The notes beneath the pieces are model-generated. The model saw only the letters and a list, made by a program, of their open reading frames with translations. It was not told the origin of the DNA and ran no database searches. Shown here in pieces: positions 18,415-26,656 of a stretch of DNA of 42,695 nt; position 1 is the stretch's first letter, and every line of letters starts with the position of its first letter. A program made the position numbers and the translations under genes. The stretch lies in NCBI GenBank assembly GCA_030681235.1, contig JAUXWY010000343.1, positions 1-42,695 of the forward strand, written 5' to 3'. This DNA comes from Pirellulaceae bacterium (lineage in GTDB: Bacteria > Planctomycetota > Planctomycetia > Pirellulales > Pirellulaceae).

Positions 18415-19869
18415 TCACGCCCATCGAAGTTGACGCAAGAGGTTGTACGACGACGTGAGGCGAGGGTTGACTTCGATCAAAATTGGTTGCTCCGGCGTGG
18501 CTGCTACGAAATCGATTCCAAACCAGCCTCGAATGGATAGACGCTCGCGATGCTCCAGTTTTGCGGCGAACTGTTGCCACAGCAAATCGAACGTTCCGGA
18601 TGTCAAGAGTTGCGGATCGAGTTCTGATCCAACGTAATTCACTTTGTGGAGCTGCTTGACCCACGGCAACAATTCGGACGGGACCGTAACTTCTTCGAAC
18701 TTTAGAATCTGGCGACACGGTGGAAAGCACCACCAACCAGTGGATGTGGCGAACAACGACAAGCTGCCCGATTCACCAGCGACCCACGGGCTCCAAAGTA
18801 GCTCTTGCTCACCGAACGTTTCGCACGACACCAGTTCGCGAAGACGTTGCACCACACACTTCGCATTGGCAAACTCGGGTAACGGAGCGACCAATGAGAT
18901 TCGCCAAACATCATTGCCTCCACATTGATTGGTTGGTTTTAGTGCCCAAGAGGTCGCTGACGCTAAACGAGTTTCGTAAAACGTCAGCACGTCGCAGTCA
19001 CTATCGCTTGCCACGGTCGGCGAAATGGAATCGTGCACTGCGAATCGCCAACAGCGATCGTATGAGCCAACGACCAAACTTGGGACACTGGTTAGATACC
19101 GTTTGTCTTCGGCTCGAGGCAATAACTCGAGCGGCCAGCCCAAAACCTTATTGGACGAACCCAGGACTGCCATCCATTGCTGCATGTCGGGTTGTGGAGC
19201 GATCAGAATGGCTGCGTCCGCATTCTGCACGGCTTCCTTCCATTGTTGCGACAGTCGGGCGGGGTCATCAACGACAATCGTCTCTAGCTGTGTTCCACTT
19301 GATGGCGAAGTTGTCGCGAAACTTGCCGGTGCTTGGGAACGGTTCGCGGCGGGCAAGTCCCAACGTGTCTTACTGGGCAGAAAAACTTGAGCCGTGAGGA
19401 GCCGATGTTCTCGAATGGGATCCCAACATTCGACCTGTGACTTCAAATCGGCGGAACGATATGGTTCAACCCTTGGCAGCACCGAATTTATAATCGGTAA
19501 CAAATTCGAATCGACTCGATCTTGTGAGGATCCGTTTTGATCGTCACGACGCCAGAATGTTTCTACTGTGTGCGGACACCGTGAATCGTCCGGGACATGC
19601 AATGAAAACAGCGACCCTAGTAACCAGGGAATACAACGTTCACCCGTGGGGAATTCGGTTTCCGAGATTGGCTGTTTTTTGCAGCCGCGATCGAACGCAT
19701 CAAACGCCGCGCAACAGTCGGCGGTCAAGCCAGCGACCATCGCAAGGGCTTCCTGTCGCAGGGCAAACGGGACTGCCTCGCTGTTGACGCTCTCACATGG
19801 GCCCGACGCGACTGGACCGCCAAGACCACCGGCCGTGACGGCCTCGAAGATAACAATTCGCACAGTCAC
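18415..19869 (-). CDS. ATP-grasp domain protein of a C1 (H4MPT) gene cluster
   Basis: 484 residues, starting with a GTG that follows the stop of the upstream gene with no gap (TAGGTG). The C-terminal half has ATP-grasp features: WALKPTNQCGGNDV as nucleotide-binding loop and Lys, then near the end GWFGIDFVAA and ILIEVNPRLTSSYN, the usual Asp and Glu/Asn metal ligands. The N-terminal region starts IVIFEAVTAGGLGG and is less conserved. ATP-grasp enzymes join a carboxylate to an amine or thiol at the cost of ATP. A similar gene, called orfY as I recall, occurs in the tetrahydromethanopterin C1 clusters of methylotrophs and planctomycetes, where cofactor synthesis is suspected. Last gene of the minus-strand run; likely translationally coupled to the M50-like gene. 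Substrate unknown. Confidence 0.8.
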   Translation of the reverse strand: MTVRIVIFEAVTAGGLGGPVASGPCESVNSEAVPFALRQEALAMVAGLTADCCAAFDAFDRGCKKQPISETEFPTGERCIPWLLGSLFSLHVPDDSRCPHTVETFWRRDDQNGSSQDRVDSNLLPIINSVLPRVEPYRSADLKSQVECWDPIREHRLLTAQVFLPSKTRWDLPAANRSQAPASFATTSPSSGTQLETIVVDDPARLSQQWKEAVQNADAAILIAPQPDMQQWMAVLGSSNKVLGWPLELLPRAEDKRYLTSVPSLVVGSYDRCWRFAVHDSISPTVASDSDCDVLTFYETRLASATSWALKPTNQCGGNDVWRISLVAPLPEFANAKCVVQRLRELVSCETFGEQELLWSPWVAGESGSLSLFATSTGWWCFPPCRQILKFEEVTVPSELLPWVKQLHKVNYVGSELDPQLLTSGTFDLLWQQFAAKLEHRERLSIRGWFGIDFVAATPEQPILIEVNPRLTSSYNLLRQLRWA

Positions 19870-21057
19870 CTAGTGGCGGATTTCGCGGCGACGGCGATAG
19901 ATTTGGCTAACGCGATCCAAGATTTGCCGTTCTTGATCGGTTAGGCTCGCGATTCCCCCCGCGCTGACTTTCAACAAAATCTGATCCAACAAAGTTTCTT
20001 CAGCGGCCGCATGATTTTCACGAGCTTCCTCGCGACTGGCACGGTTCTCGTCCATCCAATTTCCCCAACCTGAATCTGGTTGTTCGGGCGACTCCCAAGC
20101 CGTCGGTGGTTCTGGCTCGCTCAGATCAGCCAACTCGAAGTCATCGGCCGTCGCGACCGAACGAGTTTCGTACGCGGATGCGTGGGCCAACTCGTCGGAG
20201 GAGCCTGACATGACCTGATCGTCCAAATCCGATCGCCGTTGCTTCGACGCGAGGAACAAATGCACCTCGCGGAGATATTCACGCCGGGAAGCGAAGAGCA
20301 AAGTCAGGCCGCCCAGCAATGGCCAAACTCCGGGCGAATATGTTTGATCGCCGATTTCGGGGACCACCAAGTAGCTGGTGCCAACCATCAGGACGACGTA
20401 CATGATGCCAACCAAGAATAATACGGCCGAACGCTGGATGGATGGTATTTGATGAAACCTAGATTGTCCCCATTCTGCCAACAATCGCCCAAGATCCATG
20501 GGGGCGATCGGGATCATTCGCATCACCAACATCGCTGCACTGAACCACACCAACGATGTGAGCAATGATGTTTCTAGGCTACCCAATTGCAGCAATTGAG
20601 GATGCCAGGGATAGACACTTAGCCAAAAGCTGTTTGCGTTTGGACTCAGCCAAGCATTGTAGCACAACAACGCCACAGCCAATGAAACTGCGTTTGCCAA
20701 TATGCCGATCGAATAAGTTCGGGCTCGAAATTGTGGAAGGGTATCCACCTGCCATTCGAAGTAGGCTCCCCACGGCTGCAGACTAATCCTGCGAATGGAG
20801 TGGACGGGCCGCGCGATCCCGAACAATTGAGCAAACATTGGAACGGCGTATACCGCCCCGCCAAGCATCAACATCAAGACGATCGTGCTCAGTGAGCCGC
20901 GCGTGACAACTCGCGATTCATCGGCTATTCCATCGATCAATCCCAGTTGGCAGCCGATCAGCAAGATGGCTACCAAAATCAAGGAGAGATGTAAGTGAAC
21001 TGGAACACCCTTCCAGACACCTATTGAAACGCTCCAATGCTGAGTTTCGCTAGGCAT
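19870..21057 (-). CDS. M50 (site-2 protease)-like membrane protein without the zinc motif
   Basis: 395 residues from the ATG at 21057; a GTG at 21099 would add 14. It opens like S2P-family proteins (WKGVPVHLHLSLILV), has about six hydrophobic segments in residues 20-270, keeps the second family motif as MIPIAPMDLGRLL (about 181-193, Asp188), and has a cytoplasmic tail. Where M50 enzymes have HExxH before an FG, this protein reads AVYAVPMFAQLFG (about 68-80): His, Glu and His are Ala, Val and Val. It therefore should not be a working metalloprotease. The tail has an acidic, Trp-containing linker and ends with ILLKVSAGGIASLTDQERQI and a basic end, resembling the short domain at the end of many rhomboid-like proteins. 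Its place beside the ATP-grasp and FhcA genes is unexplained. Confidence 0.75.
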   Translation of the reverse strand: MPSETQHWSVSIGVWKGVPVHLHLSLILVAILLIGCQLGLIDGIADESRVVTRGSLSTIVLMLMLGGAVYAVPMFAQLFGIARPVHSIRRISLQPWGAYFEWQVDTLPQFRARTYSIGILANAVSLAVALLCYNAWLSPNANSFWLSVYPWHPQLLQLGSLETSLLTSLVWFSAAMLVMRMIPIAPMDLGRLLAEWGQSRFHQIPSIQRSAVLFLVGIMYVVLMVGTSYLVVPEIGDQTYSPGVWPLLGGLTLLFASRREYLREVHLFLASKQRRSDLDDQVMSGSSDELAHASAYETRSVATADDFELADLSEPEPPTAWESPEQPDSGWGNWMDENRASREEARENHAAAEETLLDQILLKVSAGGIASLTDQERQILDRVSQIYRRRREIRH

Positions 21058-21203
21058 GCAACTCAAATCCTCACCCGTTATGTCACTAGGCCGTCCCACG
21101 GGGAACTGCGATTCCCGTCATGCGTTCGAAACACCCGTAATTCTTGGCCAATGTGATTTCTCGCTCCCCTATTGTAACAAGTCTCCGGATGAAGAATACA
21201 ACA

Positions 21204-22139
21204 TTAAGGGCCTTGTCCTAGCACATTTTTCAAGTTTTTTAAGTTTTGAGCCATGCGGTCCAAGTAGGAACCACCGGCCGAGTGCTCGATTAGATCCAGC
21301 GAAATAACCGGGATTCCGAGCCGTTTTAGCACCAAATCCAGCTCCACCGATGGCGGCAAAGTCAACACAAGGACCAACTGCGGATCTTCTTCGAATCGTT
21401 GCCGCAGCTCGATCTCCAGTTGACCGGGGTCTCGGTTCATGGCTTTGTCCAGTTCCTGGATTTCGACCTGCCAACCGAGCCGTCGCAAGAGATATTCCGA
21501 CCCAGCCCGATCCGCAATCGCCCGGCGAACCGGCAGTGCTTTTAGTTGATTCATCGAATCATCCAAGTGCCGGACCGACTCCCACCATCGCATTACCAGG
21601 GGTTCAACCTCGGATTCGGCCAACAAGCCGCTCTGGGCACAGGACGTCAAAACGGTGCGAAGTTGTCGTTGGAAAAGCGCCGGGTCTAGCCAAGTTTGGG
21701 CGACAATTCCTTTGTGAGAATGTTCGCCCTCTGGCCCATGCGAGTGGCTCCCCAATTGATCGACCATGACCAACTGATCCATGATATCGAACGTGGAGAC
21801 CCGCTTTCGCGATTCCGGCAGCGCGACCGTATCGACCCAACCGACGTGATGCGTCCCGTCCAGGACGATCATGCGACTCGCTTGGACTCGCTTCACGGTC
21901 TCTCGATCCATGGGCTGGCCCGGTGCAACCTCCGGAAAATACAACTGGAGTCTGTCGCCGCTCGTCGCGCGCAGTGCTTCGTAGAGAGGGTACGATACGA
22001 TCGTGACCTGGTTGGACGATTGAATTTCACGGGCGGTCGTGTCGCTAGGTTTGTCGACCGTCGAGTCGCAACCTGCTGAAACCGCGACGCACCAGACTGC
22101 GAACAGTTCCACAACAACGCAAATTCCGGGATGTTTCAC
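21204..22139 (-). CDS. ZnuA-like (metal ABC transporter) substrate-binding protein, divergent
   Basis: 311 residues, GTG start with AGGA about 8 nt upstream; it begins 12 nt after the fhcA stop. A signal peptide ends in a lipobox-like VSAGC (Cys24), so it is probably a lipoprotein. The fold of the metal-binding family is visible: TIVSYPLYEALR, VQASRMIVLDGTHHVGWVD, TWLDPALFQRQL, and LVLTLPPSVELDLVLKRLGIPV. A His-rich loop HSHGPEGEHSHKG lies near residue 132. Compared with ZnuA as I remember it, the usual ligands look replaced: PGQ instead of PH, QTW instead of HxW, and no HDAF motif. No permease or ATPase gene is nearby. It could bind or deliver a metal for FhcA (a zinc enzyme), or have lost metal binding; both are inference. 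Confidence 0.75.
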   Translation of the reverse strand: MKHPGICVVVELFAVWCVAVSAGCDSTVDKPSDTTAREIQSSNQVTIVSYPLYEALRATSGDRLQLYFPEVAPGQPMDRETVKRVQASRMIVLDGTHHVGWVDTVALPESRKRVSTFDIMDQLVMVDQLGSHSHGPEGEHSHKGIVAQTWLDPALFQRQLRTVLTSCAQSGLLAESEVEPLVMRWWESVRHLDDSMNQLKALPVRRAIADRAGSEYLLRRLGWQVEIQELDKAMNRDPGQLEIELRQRFEEDPQLVLVLTLPPSVELDLVLKRLGIPVISLDLIEHSAGGSYLDRMAQNLKNLKNVLGQGP

Positions 22140-22151
22140 TGCTGGGTCCTG

Positions 22152-23822
22152 TTATTGGATTGGGAGTGTTTCGACGAGTTTCAATTCACGGATCTCATTG
22201 GAAGCAACACGAAAATGCTCGGGGCGAATCGTGTAGTAACGCCGCAGCCATCGTTCGAAGTCTGGCTCGGCAAATTCACCGCCCGCTGGTCGCACGGCAA
22301 ACGTCTTGCCCATTGGCATCCGCACCAATTCGTAATCGCGGATCATGAACTCGCCACCTTTGATGACGTGTTTGGGCATCGCGAACATCTGTTGATAGTC
22401 CGTTGAAGGAGAATACAACGTCAAGTCGGCATCCGCGCCGACTCCTAGGTGTCCCTTGCACTTCAGTCCCAACAAGCGGGCTGGTGCGGCGCGAGTAATG
22501 ATTGCGATCTCTTGCAGCGAGTACTCTCGGTTGTGATCTCGCAGGCAAGTTTTCTGCCGCACGGCCTCCGGTAATTCCGCCAACATTTCTTGACGATAGC
22601 TGCGGTCCATCAACAACCGGATGATCTGGGGGTAAGCCAAAAACGAACCACCATTGGGATGATCCGTGCTCATCACGATCTGCCACGGGTCGCGAACCGA
22701 AAGAAACCATTCGAGCCCAATGGCCCATTGCCACGCATGAATGATGCTCTTTTTGCGGTATTCGATCGGAACAATGCCGCAACCAGTCTCTAATTCAGTA
22801 TCGCTGCTCACCCACGGTCGACCGTACAAACGACTCAAGTAGTAACCGACCGGTCCATCGCCCGTCATGCTGGTCGTGTCGCCAAACACCACCTGCCCGA
22901 CATCGACGGAAAGTTCCGGATGTTCGTTCAAGTAATCTGCCAACGGTGCGACCTGCGAGTTGAACGAATCCTCGTCGGCATCGCCGCCTCCATAGCTGTG
23001 AAACTGGATGTGAGCGAAATGGGCCTGCAAGCCGTCGAGACTCCGCATCGTTTCTAACGTCGTCCGCCAATTCCCGGGCATGCCCAAATGATTGGTATGA
23101 ATGTGCAACGGATGTGGCAATCGCAAGTCATTGGCCGCGCGAGCGATCGCTTGCAACACCTGACGAGGGGACGTGTCGAAACAACCCACGCGTTGATCCA
23201 GCGAGCGAATATCGACTCCGGTTTGCTTCCAGTTTTCTACACCGCCTGGATTTACGACTTTGGGCGCATAGCCAGCCGAGGCGGATAACAACCACGCCAA
23301 GATGTGCCGAACTTGTTGATGATCTTGATTGGCAATCGCCCGCAGGATGGCAACATGATTGCCGACCAAAGTATAGAAGCCTTTGTCGAGGCCGGGGAAA
23401 TCGTCCAACTCACGATGGGCTTGTCGCGCTAACAGCGGCGAGACGGCGGCATCAAACGCAGCGGTGTATCCCATCGCCGCATAGTGATAGGCCGCCGCAA
23501 AGGTGCTGGGCACACTACCCATGGTTCCGCTAAAGAATTCGCCGCGATCGAATCGCGACAAGACGGGCGCCGCCAGGGTGCGATCGTCGGCCCGCAAACT
23601 CCGCGCGGCATTGACTTTAGCCCCCGCAATATGGCAGTGCATGTCGATGCCGCCCGGCATGACAACCATGCCCGTCACATCCACGATTTCATATCGGTCT
23701 TGGTTCGGGATTTCCGGATAAACAATCCGCCCGTCCTTTAGCCAAATGTCGGCAACTTGTCCATTGACCCCGTTGGCAGGGTCATGGACCTTCGCGCCGC
23801 GAAGCACTAGCATCCGACTCAT
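22152..23822 (-). CDS. fhcA: Formyltransferase/hydrolase complex subunit A (formylmethanofuran dehydrogenase subunit A homologue)
   Basis: 556 residues. The ATG at 23822 has a good GAAGGA site 5 nt upstream. It is an amidohydrolase-fold protein: metal motif GGIDMHCHIAGAKVN with His62 and His64, Lys in YAPKVVNPGG (about 188), HIHTNHLGMPGNW (about 240-252), HIQFHSYGG, and MSTDHPNGG with the catalytic Asp. These match FwdA/FmdA of methanogens and FhcA of methylotrophs. In bacteria the Fhc complex transfers the formyl group from formyl-H4MPT to a methanofuran-like carrier and hydrolyses it to formate in the cytoplasm; subunit A does the hydrolysis with two zinc ions. The partner subunits FhcB, C and D are not in this window. 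It lies 19 nt behind the yggS-like gene and 12 nt before the ZnuA-like gene, so the three are probably co-transcribed. Confidence 0.93.
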   Translation of the reverse strand: MSRMLVLRGAKVHDPANGVNGQVADIWLKDGRIVYPEIPNQDRYEIVDVTGMVVMPGGIDMHCHIAGAKVNAARSLRADDRTLAAPVLSRFDRGEFFSGTMGSVPSTFAAAYHYAAMGYTAAFDAAVSPLLARQAHRELDDFPGLDKGFYTLVGNHVAILRAIANQDHQQVRHILAWLLSASAGYAPKVVNPGGVENWKQTGVDIRSLDQRVGCFDTSPRQVLQAIARAANDLRLPHPLHIHTNHLGMPGNWRTTLETMRSLDGLQAHFAHIQFHSYGGGDADEDSFNSQVAPLADYLNEHPELSVDVGQVVFGDTTSMTGDGPVGYYLSRLYGRPWVSSDTELETGCGIVPIEYRKKSIIHAWQWAIGLEWFLSVRDPWQIVMSTDHPNGGSFLAYPQIIRLLMDRSYRQEMLAELPEAVRQKTCLRDHNREYSLQEIAIITRAAPARLLGLKCKGHLGVGADADLTLYSPSTDYQQMFAMPKHVIKGGEFMIRDYELVRMPMGKTFAVRPAGGEFAEPDFERWLRRYYTIRPEHFRVASNEIRELKLVETLPIQ

Positions 23823-23827
23823 CGTGT

Positions 23828-23833
23828 TCCTTC
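23828..23833 (-). promoter_or_regulatory. Ribosome binding site of fhcA
   Basis: GAAGGA on the minus strand, 5 nt before the ATG. It is clearly better than the sites of the neighbouring genes in this run, which suggests fhcA is translated independently and efficiently. Confidence 0.55.
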
Positions 23834-23841
23834 ACTCTAAT

Positions 23842-24597
23842 TTAGCAATTTAGCAGACCCCGAAACAACGCACTGCCAATGCGCACCAATGTGGCTCCCG
23901 CCGCGATCGCTTGGGGCAGATCGCCCGACATGCCCATGGAAAGTTCCCGCCAGTTCCAGATCGGACCGGACGGAAGTTGCGATTGGATCCGCACGAATGT
24001 CTCTCGCAAGCCCTCAAATTGGCGGCGGGCATCAGACGGACTGGCCGTTTGTCCACTCATGCCCATCACACCACACAGTTTCACGTTGGACCAAGTCGGC
24101 CACCGCTCCAGCAGTTGAGGAACATCGGCGTCACTGAATCCGTGTTTATCCGCGTCGGCGCTGAGCCGAAACTCCAGCAGACCAGACACGAGCAAGTCAT
24201 TGTTTCCTGCGTAGTCATTGAGCTTGTCGATCAAATCCACCCGATCCAACGAGTGAATCAGCGCCGTTCGACCCACTACGACTTTGATTTTGTTCGTCTG
24301 CAAATGACCAATCAGGTGCCAAGCGACATTCAAGTCCGCAGGCCAATCGAGCCATCGCTGCTGTAAAACCTGCGGGCGATTCTCTCCCAAAATGATCGGC
24401 GAATTTGCATCGCGATTTTCGATATCTTCGGCCAAGCAGCGAGCCAACGCGATGGCGGTCGGTGTGTCCACGTATTTCGTGACGGCGACCAATTGGACGT
24501 CGGTTGCAGAACGACGGGCTTGTTCGCAAGCGTCAGCAATCTGTTGCCGCACCACACGAATATTTTCCGACAACCGTTCTGACAACGAGCCTGACAT
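23842..24597 (-). CDS. YggS/PLPBP-family pyridoxal phosphate homeostasis protein
   Basis: 251 residues, normal for the family. Features in order: N-terminal helix SLSERLSENIRVV, the PLP-lysine strand VQLVAVTKYVD with Lys41, GENRPQVLQQR, WHLIGHLQTNK, HSLDRVDLIDKL, GVMGMSGQ, and the C-terminal phosphate-binding LSMGMSGDLPQAIAAGATLVRIGSALF. These proteins have an alanine-racemase N-terminal barrel, bind PLP without known catalysis and keep the free PLP level and amino-acid pools in balance in the cytoplasm. Here the usual NYVQE-type segment is preceded by an extra DIENRDANSPII stretch. It starts 5 nt after the stop of the 631-residue gene and precedes fhcA, so it is in the same transcription unit; a link to C1 metabolism is not evident. 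Confidence 0.92.
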   Translation of the reverse strand: MSGSLSERLSENIRVVRQQIADACEQARRSATDVQLVAVTKYVDTPTAIALARCLAEDIENRDANSPIILGENRPQVLQQRWLDWPADLNVAWHLIGHLQTNKIKVVVGRTALIHSLDRVDLIDKLNDYAGNNDLLVSGLLEFRLSADADKHGFSDADVPQLLERWPTWSNVKLCGVMGMSGQTASPSDARRQFEGLRETFVRIQSQLPSGPIWNWRELSMGMSGDLPQAIAAGATLVRIGSALFRGLLNC

Positions 24598-24602
24598 CCG
24601 AC

Positions 24603-26498
24603 CTATGCCGATTCAATCATGATCATGGATTCTGCCGTTCCGTTGGGTTGGAAGCGGCCCCAATAGAAATCAGCGTAGACGTTTTGTCCGACAAATGTAC
24701 GACTGCTGGGGGCCGTTAACGAACGATACAGCAAGTACTGCTGTCGATTCAACTGAACCCGCACCGCCATCGCTTGATCAATGGGTACTTTTTGCAAGTT
24801 TTCGCCGACGGTCAGTGGCGACCAACTCAGCGGCTTGGCACTCCGTCGCGCGTCCAAATCGATAAGCACAGCTTGAAACAATCGAGCCGCTGGTAGTTCG
24901 TATTCCATGGCCAAGGCCGAGTCCGACGGCTCCAAGCGTCCATGCGAATGCTGGACACGCCATTCGGGCATCGAAACCGGGATTACCGATAGGCGATTCT
25001 TGCCATCGGTTAGCCAGCCCTCACGAGTTTCCTTCGCGGTCTCGAATTTTACCCCTTCTGCAAAGGGCAATGACCAGCGGTGCTTCAAGCGATGGGCCGT
25101 CGTCGTATCTGCCGACGTCTCCAAAAGAACGGCGTCCGCAATCAAGCACAAGCGATCTTTTCGCGCGATTGCCACCTGCCGTTGCAACACGCCTCGATTG
25201 TCAGCCAATTCGTTTTGCAGCTCCAAATAGATCATGTCCTCGTCGCTCTGCCAACAGATTTCTTCCCATTTTTTGCCCAGCGGAAGCAGTTGGCCGTTGT
25301 GATGCAGTTGAGTATCGATCACTCCGGAAAACCACGAGCGTTTGACGTTCAATTCGATTTGCATCGCCGCTTGCCCGAAGGAAACCGCCAACTTGTCGCT
25401 CTTGCGCTTCCAGCGACTGCGCAACACGGCGACGCGCCCCCACGCCGAATAATCGGCCGCGTCGGACAGTCGGCTATCTTTCAGACGAGGTCCTTTAATC
25501 GCACTAAAGTCCGTTGTGGAAGGACAAGTCAACTCCGCGATGCGACGTTCTTCTGCATCTTGTCCAACTTGCAGCCAAGTCATCACCATCGTGGGTGGAA
25601 TGGCCTGTTGTTTTGCGGCGACCAGCAACGGTGATCCATCATGGCCCAACAAACGCAGGTGCTGTTGAAACGCATAACGATACCGATCTCGCAACGGAGC
25701 CCCACCCATCAAATCGGGAATGAACTTCTCGAGTCGCCAGATTCGGGTCCAACCAGCCAACAATGCACCAAAGTCCGACACGTGATCATGGACGACCAAC
25801 CCATTGCCATCGGTCAGTTCCTCGATCTGGGCCTTCAACTGATCCAATGCTTGTATTTGTAGTGTGGCCGGAAAAATGTCGCCGGGCATCCACGCGCTCA
25901 AAGTCAACGGCAATTCCATTTGCCACAAACCGGCTGCGACAACGCAGTCGCCCGGCGGTTGCGGCACGTCGCAGATTTCCAGCATGACGGCCAAGGTTGA
26001 TTCACAAAGCTCGGTAGAAACCCGCTCCGCCAGCGCGGGGAACAGCCACGCGATTGCCACGGCTTCCAGCCCAAACAATCGAGCCTCGCTGGCGCGATCG
26101 TCTCTGCCGGTTGCGTCTGTCGGAGCCAGTAATCGTTGGAGTCGCAACGGAGCGTGGACCGTCCAATGCTCGACCATTTTTTCGAACTGCCGCCACTGCT
26201 TTTCGGTCGAAGCGGGATCACTCCATGCGGCTGCCAACGCCTTCAGCCACAGCGATAACCTGGAGCTCTCGTCGGCACGAAGGTACCAAGTCAACGGACT
26301 TAGGTTCGGTTTCGACCAATCCCAAACTTGACTCCAACGTCGCCGTTTACCAACGAGTTGTTGGGCCACTTCGGACCAAGAAATCGGTTGAGAAGGCGGA
26401 GTTTGGTCCGTCAATTCTTCGCGAAATTCTGTTCCGAGCGGCGAAAGCTTGGACTTCTTGGATTTGGAACGTTTCTTGTGTGAAGTCGACGATGGCAT
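24603..26498 (-). CDS. Conserved-looking protein of unknown function, first in the fhcA run
   Basis: 631 residues from the ATG at 26498 (weak ribosome site). There is no signal peptide; the first 20 residues are Lys/Ser-rich (SHKKRSKSKKSK). Residues about 60-330 are mainly helical with many Trp and Leu (WLKALAAAWSD, AVAIAWLFPALAERV). Residues about 350-600 are beta-rich (GRVAVLRSRW, VSFGQAAMQIELNVKRSWFSGVIDTQLHHNGQLL). A helical part followed by a beta-sandwich recalls heparinase II/III-like lyases, but I see no catalytic motif and the missing export signal argues against it. Codon use and the 5-nt gap to the next gene support a real, co-transcribed gene. I do not recognise the family. Confidence 0.75.
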   Translation of the reverse strand: MPSSTSHKKRSKSKKSKLSPLGTEFREELTDQTPPSQPISWSEVAQQLVGKRRRWSQVWDWSKPNLSPLTWYLRADESSRLSLWLKALAAAWSDPASTEKQWRQFEKMVEHWTVHAPLRLQRLLAPTDATGRDDRASEARLFGLEAVAIAWLFPALAERVSTELCESTLAVMLEICDVPQPPGDCVVAAGLWQMELPLTLSAWMPGDIFPATLQIQALDQLKAQIEELTDGNGLVVHDHVSDFGALLAGWTRIWRLEKFIPDLMGGAPLRDRYRYAFQQHLRLLGHDGSPLLVAAKQQAIPPTMVMTWLQVGQDAEERRIAELTCPSTTDFSAIKGPRLKDSRLSDAADYSAWGRVAVLRSRWKRKSDKLAVSFGQAAMQIELNVKRSWFSGVIDTQLHHNGQLLPLGKKWEEICWQSDEDMIYLELQNELADNRGVLQRQVAIARKDRLCLIADAVLLETSADTTTAHRLKHRWSLPFAEGVKFETAKETREGWLTDGKNRLSVIPVSMPEWRVQHSHGRLEPSDSALAMEYELPAARLFQAVLIDLDARRSAKPLSWSPLTVGENLQKVPIDQAMAVRVQLNRQQYLLYRSLTAPSSRTFVGQNVYADFYWGRFQPNGTAESMIMIESA

Positions 26499-26508
26499 GG
26501 GTCTATTT

Positions 26509-26622
26509 CTAAGTGTTCAGGTTGGCTGCCCAACGGTCGGCGGCGATGGCGAGATACCCAGGCAGCTTGGGTAGCCACTCTCGCCAAAAACTGGGCCAAA
26601 ACTTGGATTGTATGGTCGTCAT
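26509..26622 (-). CDS. Possible 37-residue Trp-rich small protein
   Basis: From the ATG at 26622 the minus strand encodes MTTIQSKFWPSFWREWLPKL and a further 17 residues to a TAG at 26509, just before the 631-residue gene. The sequence looks protein-like (four Trp, no rare run), and the frame stays open upstream into the end of the antiporter gene. There is no clear ribosome site. It may be a real small gene or the tail of a lost one. Confidence 0.25.
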   Translation of the reverse strand: MTTIQSKFWPSFWREWLPKLPGYLAIAADRWAANLNT

Positions 26623-26656
26623 CCACGTTCTGGCGAACGTCCCAACAAGGCCAAAC

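Noticed and set aside
18415-18736. Upper part of a 162-codon minus-strand frame across the end of the ATP-grasp gene
   Set aside because: It overlaps conserved ATP-grasp motifs in a different frame; only its last part, outside the gene, looks protein-like and is reported separately.
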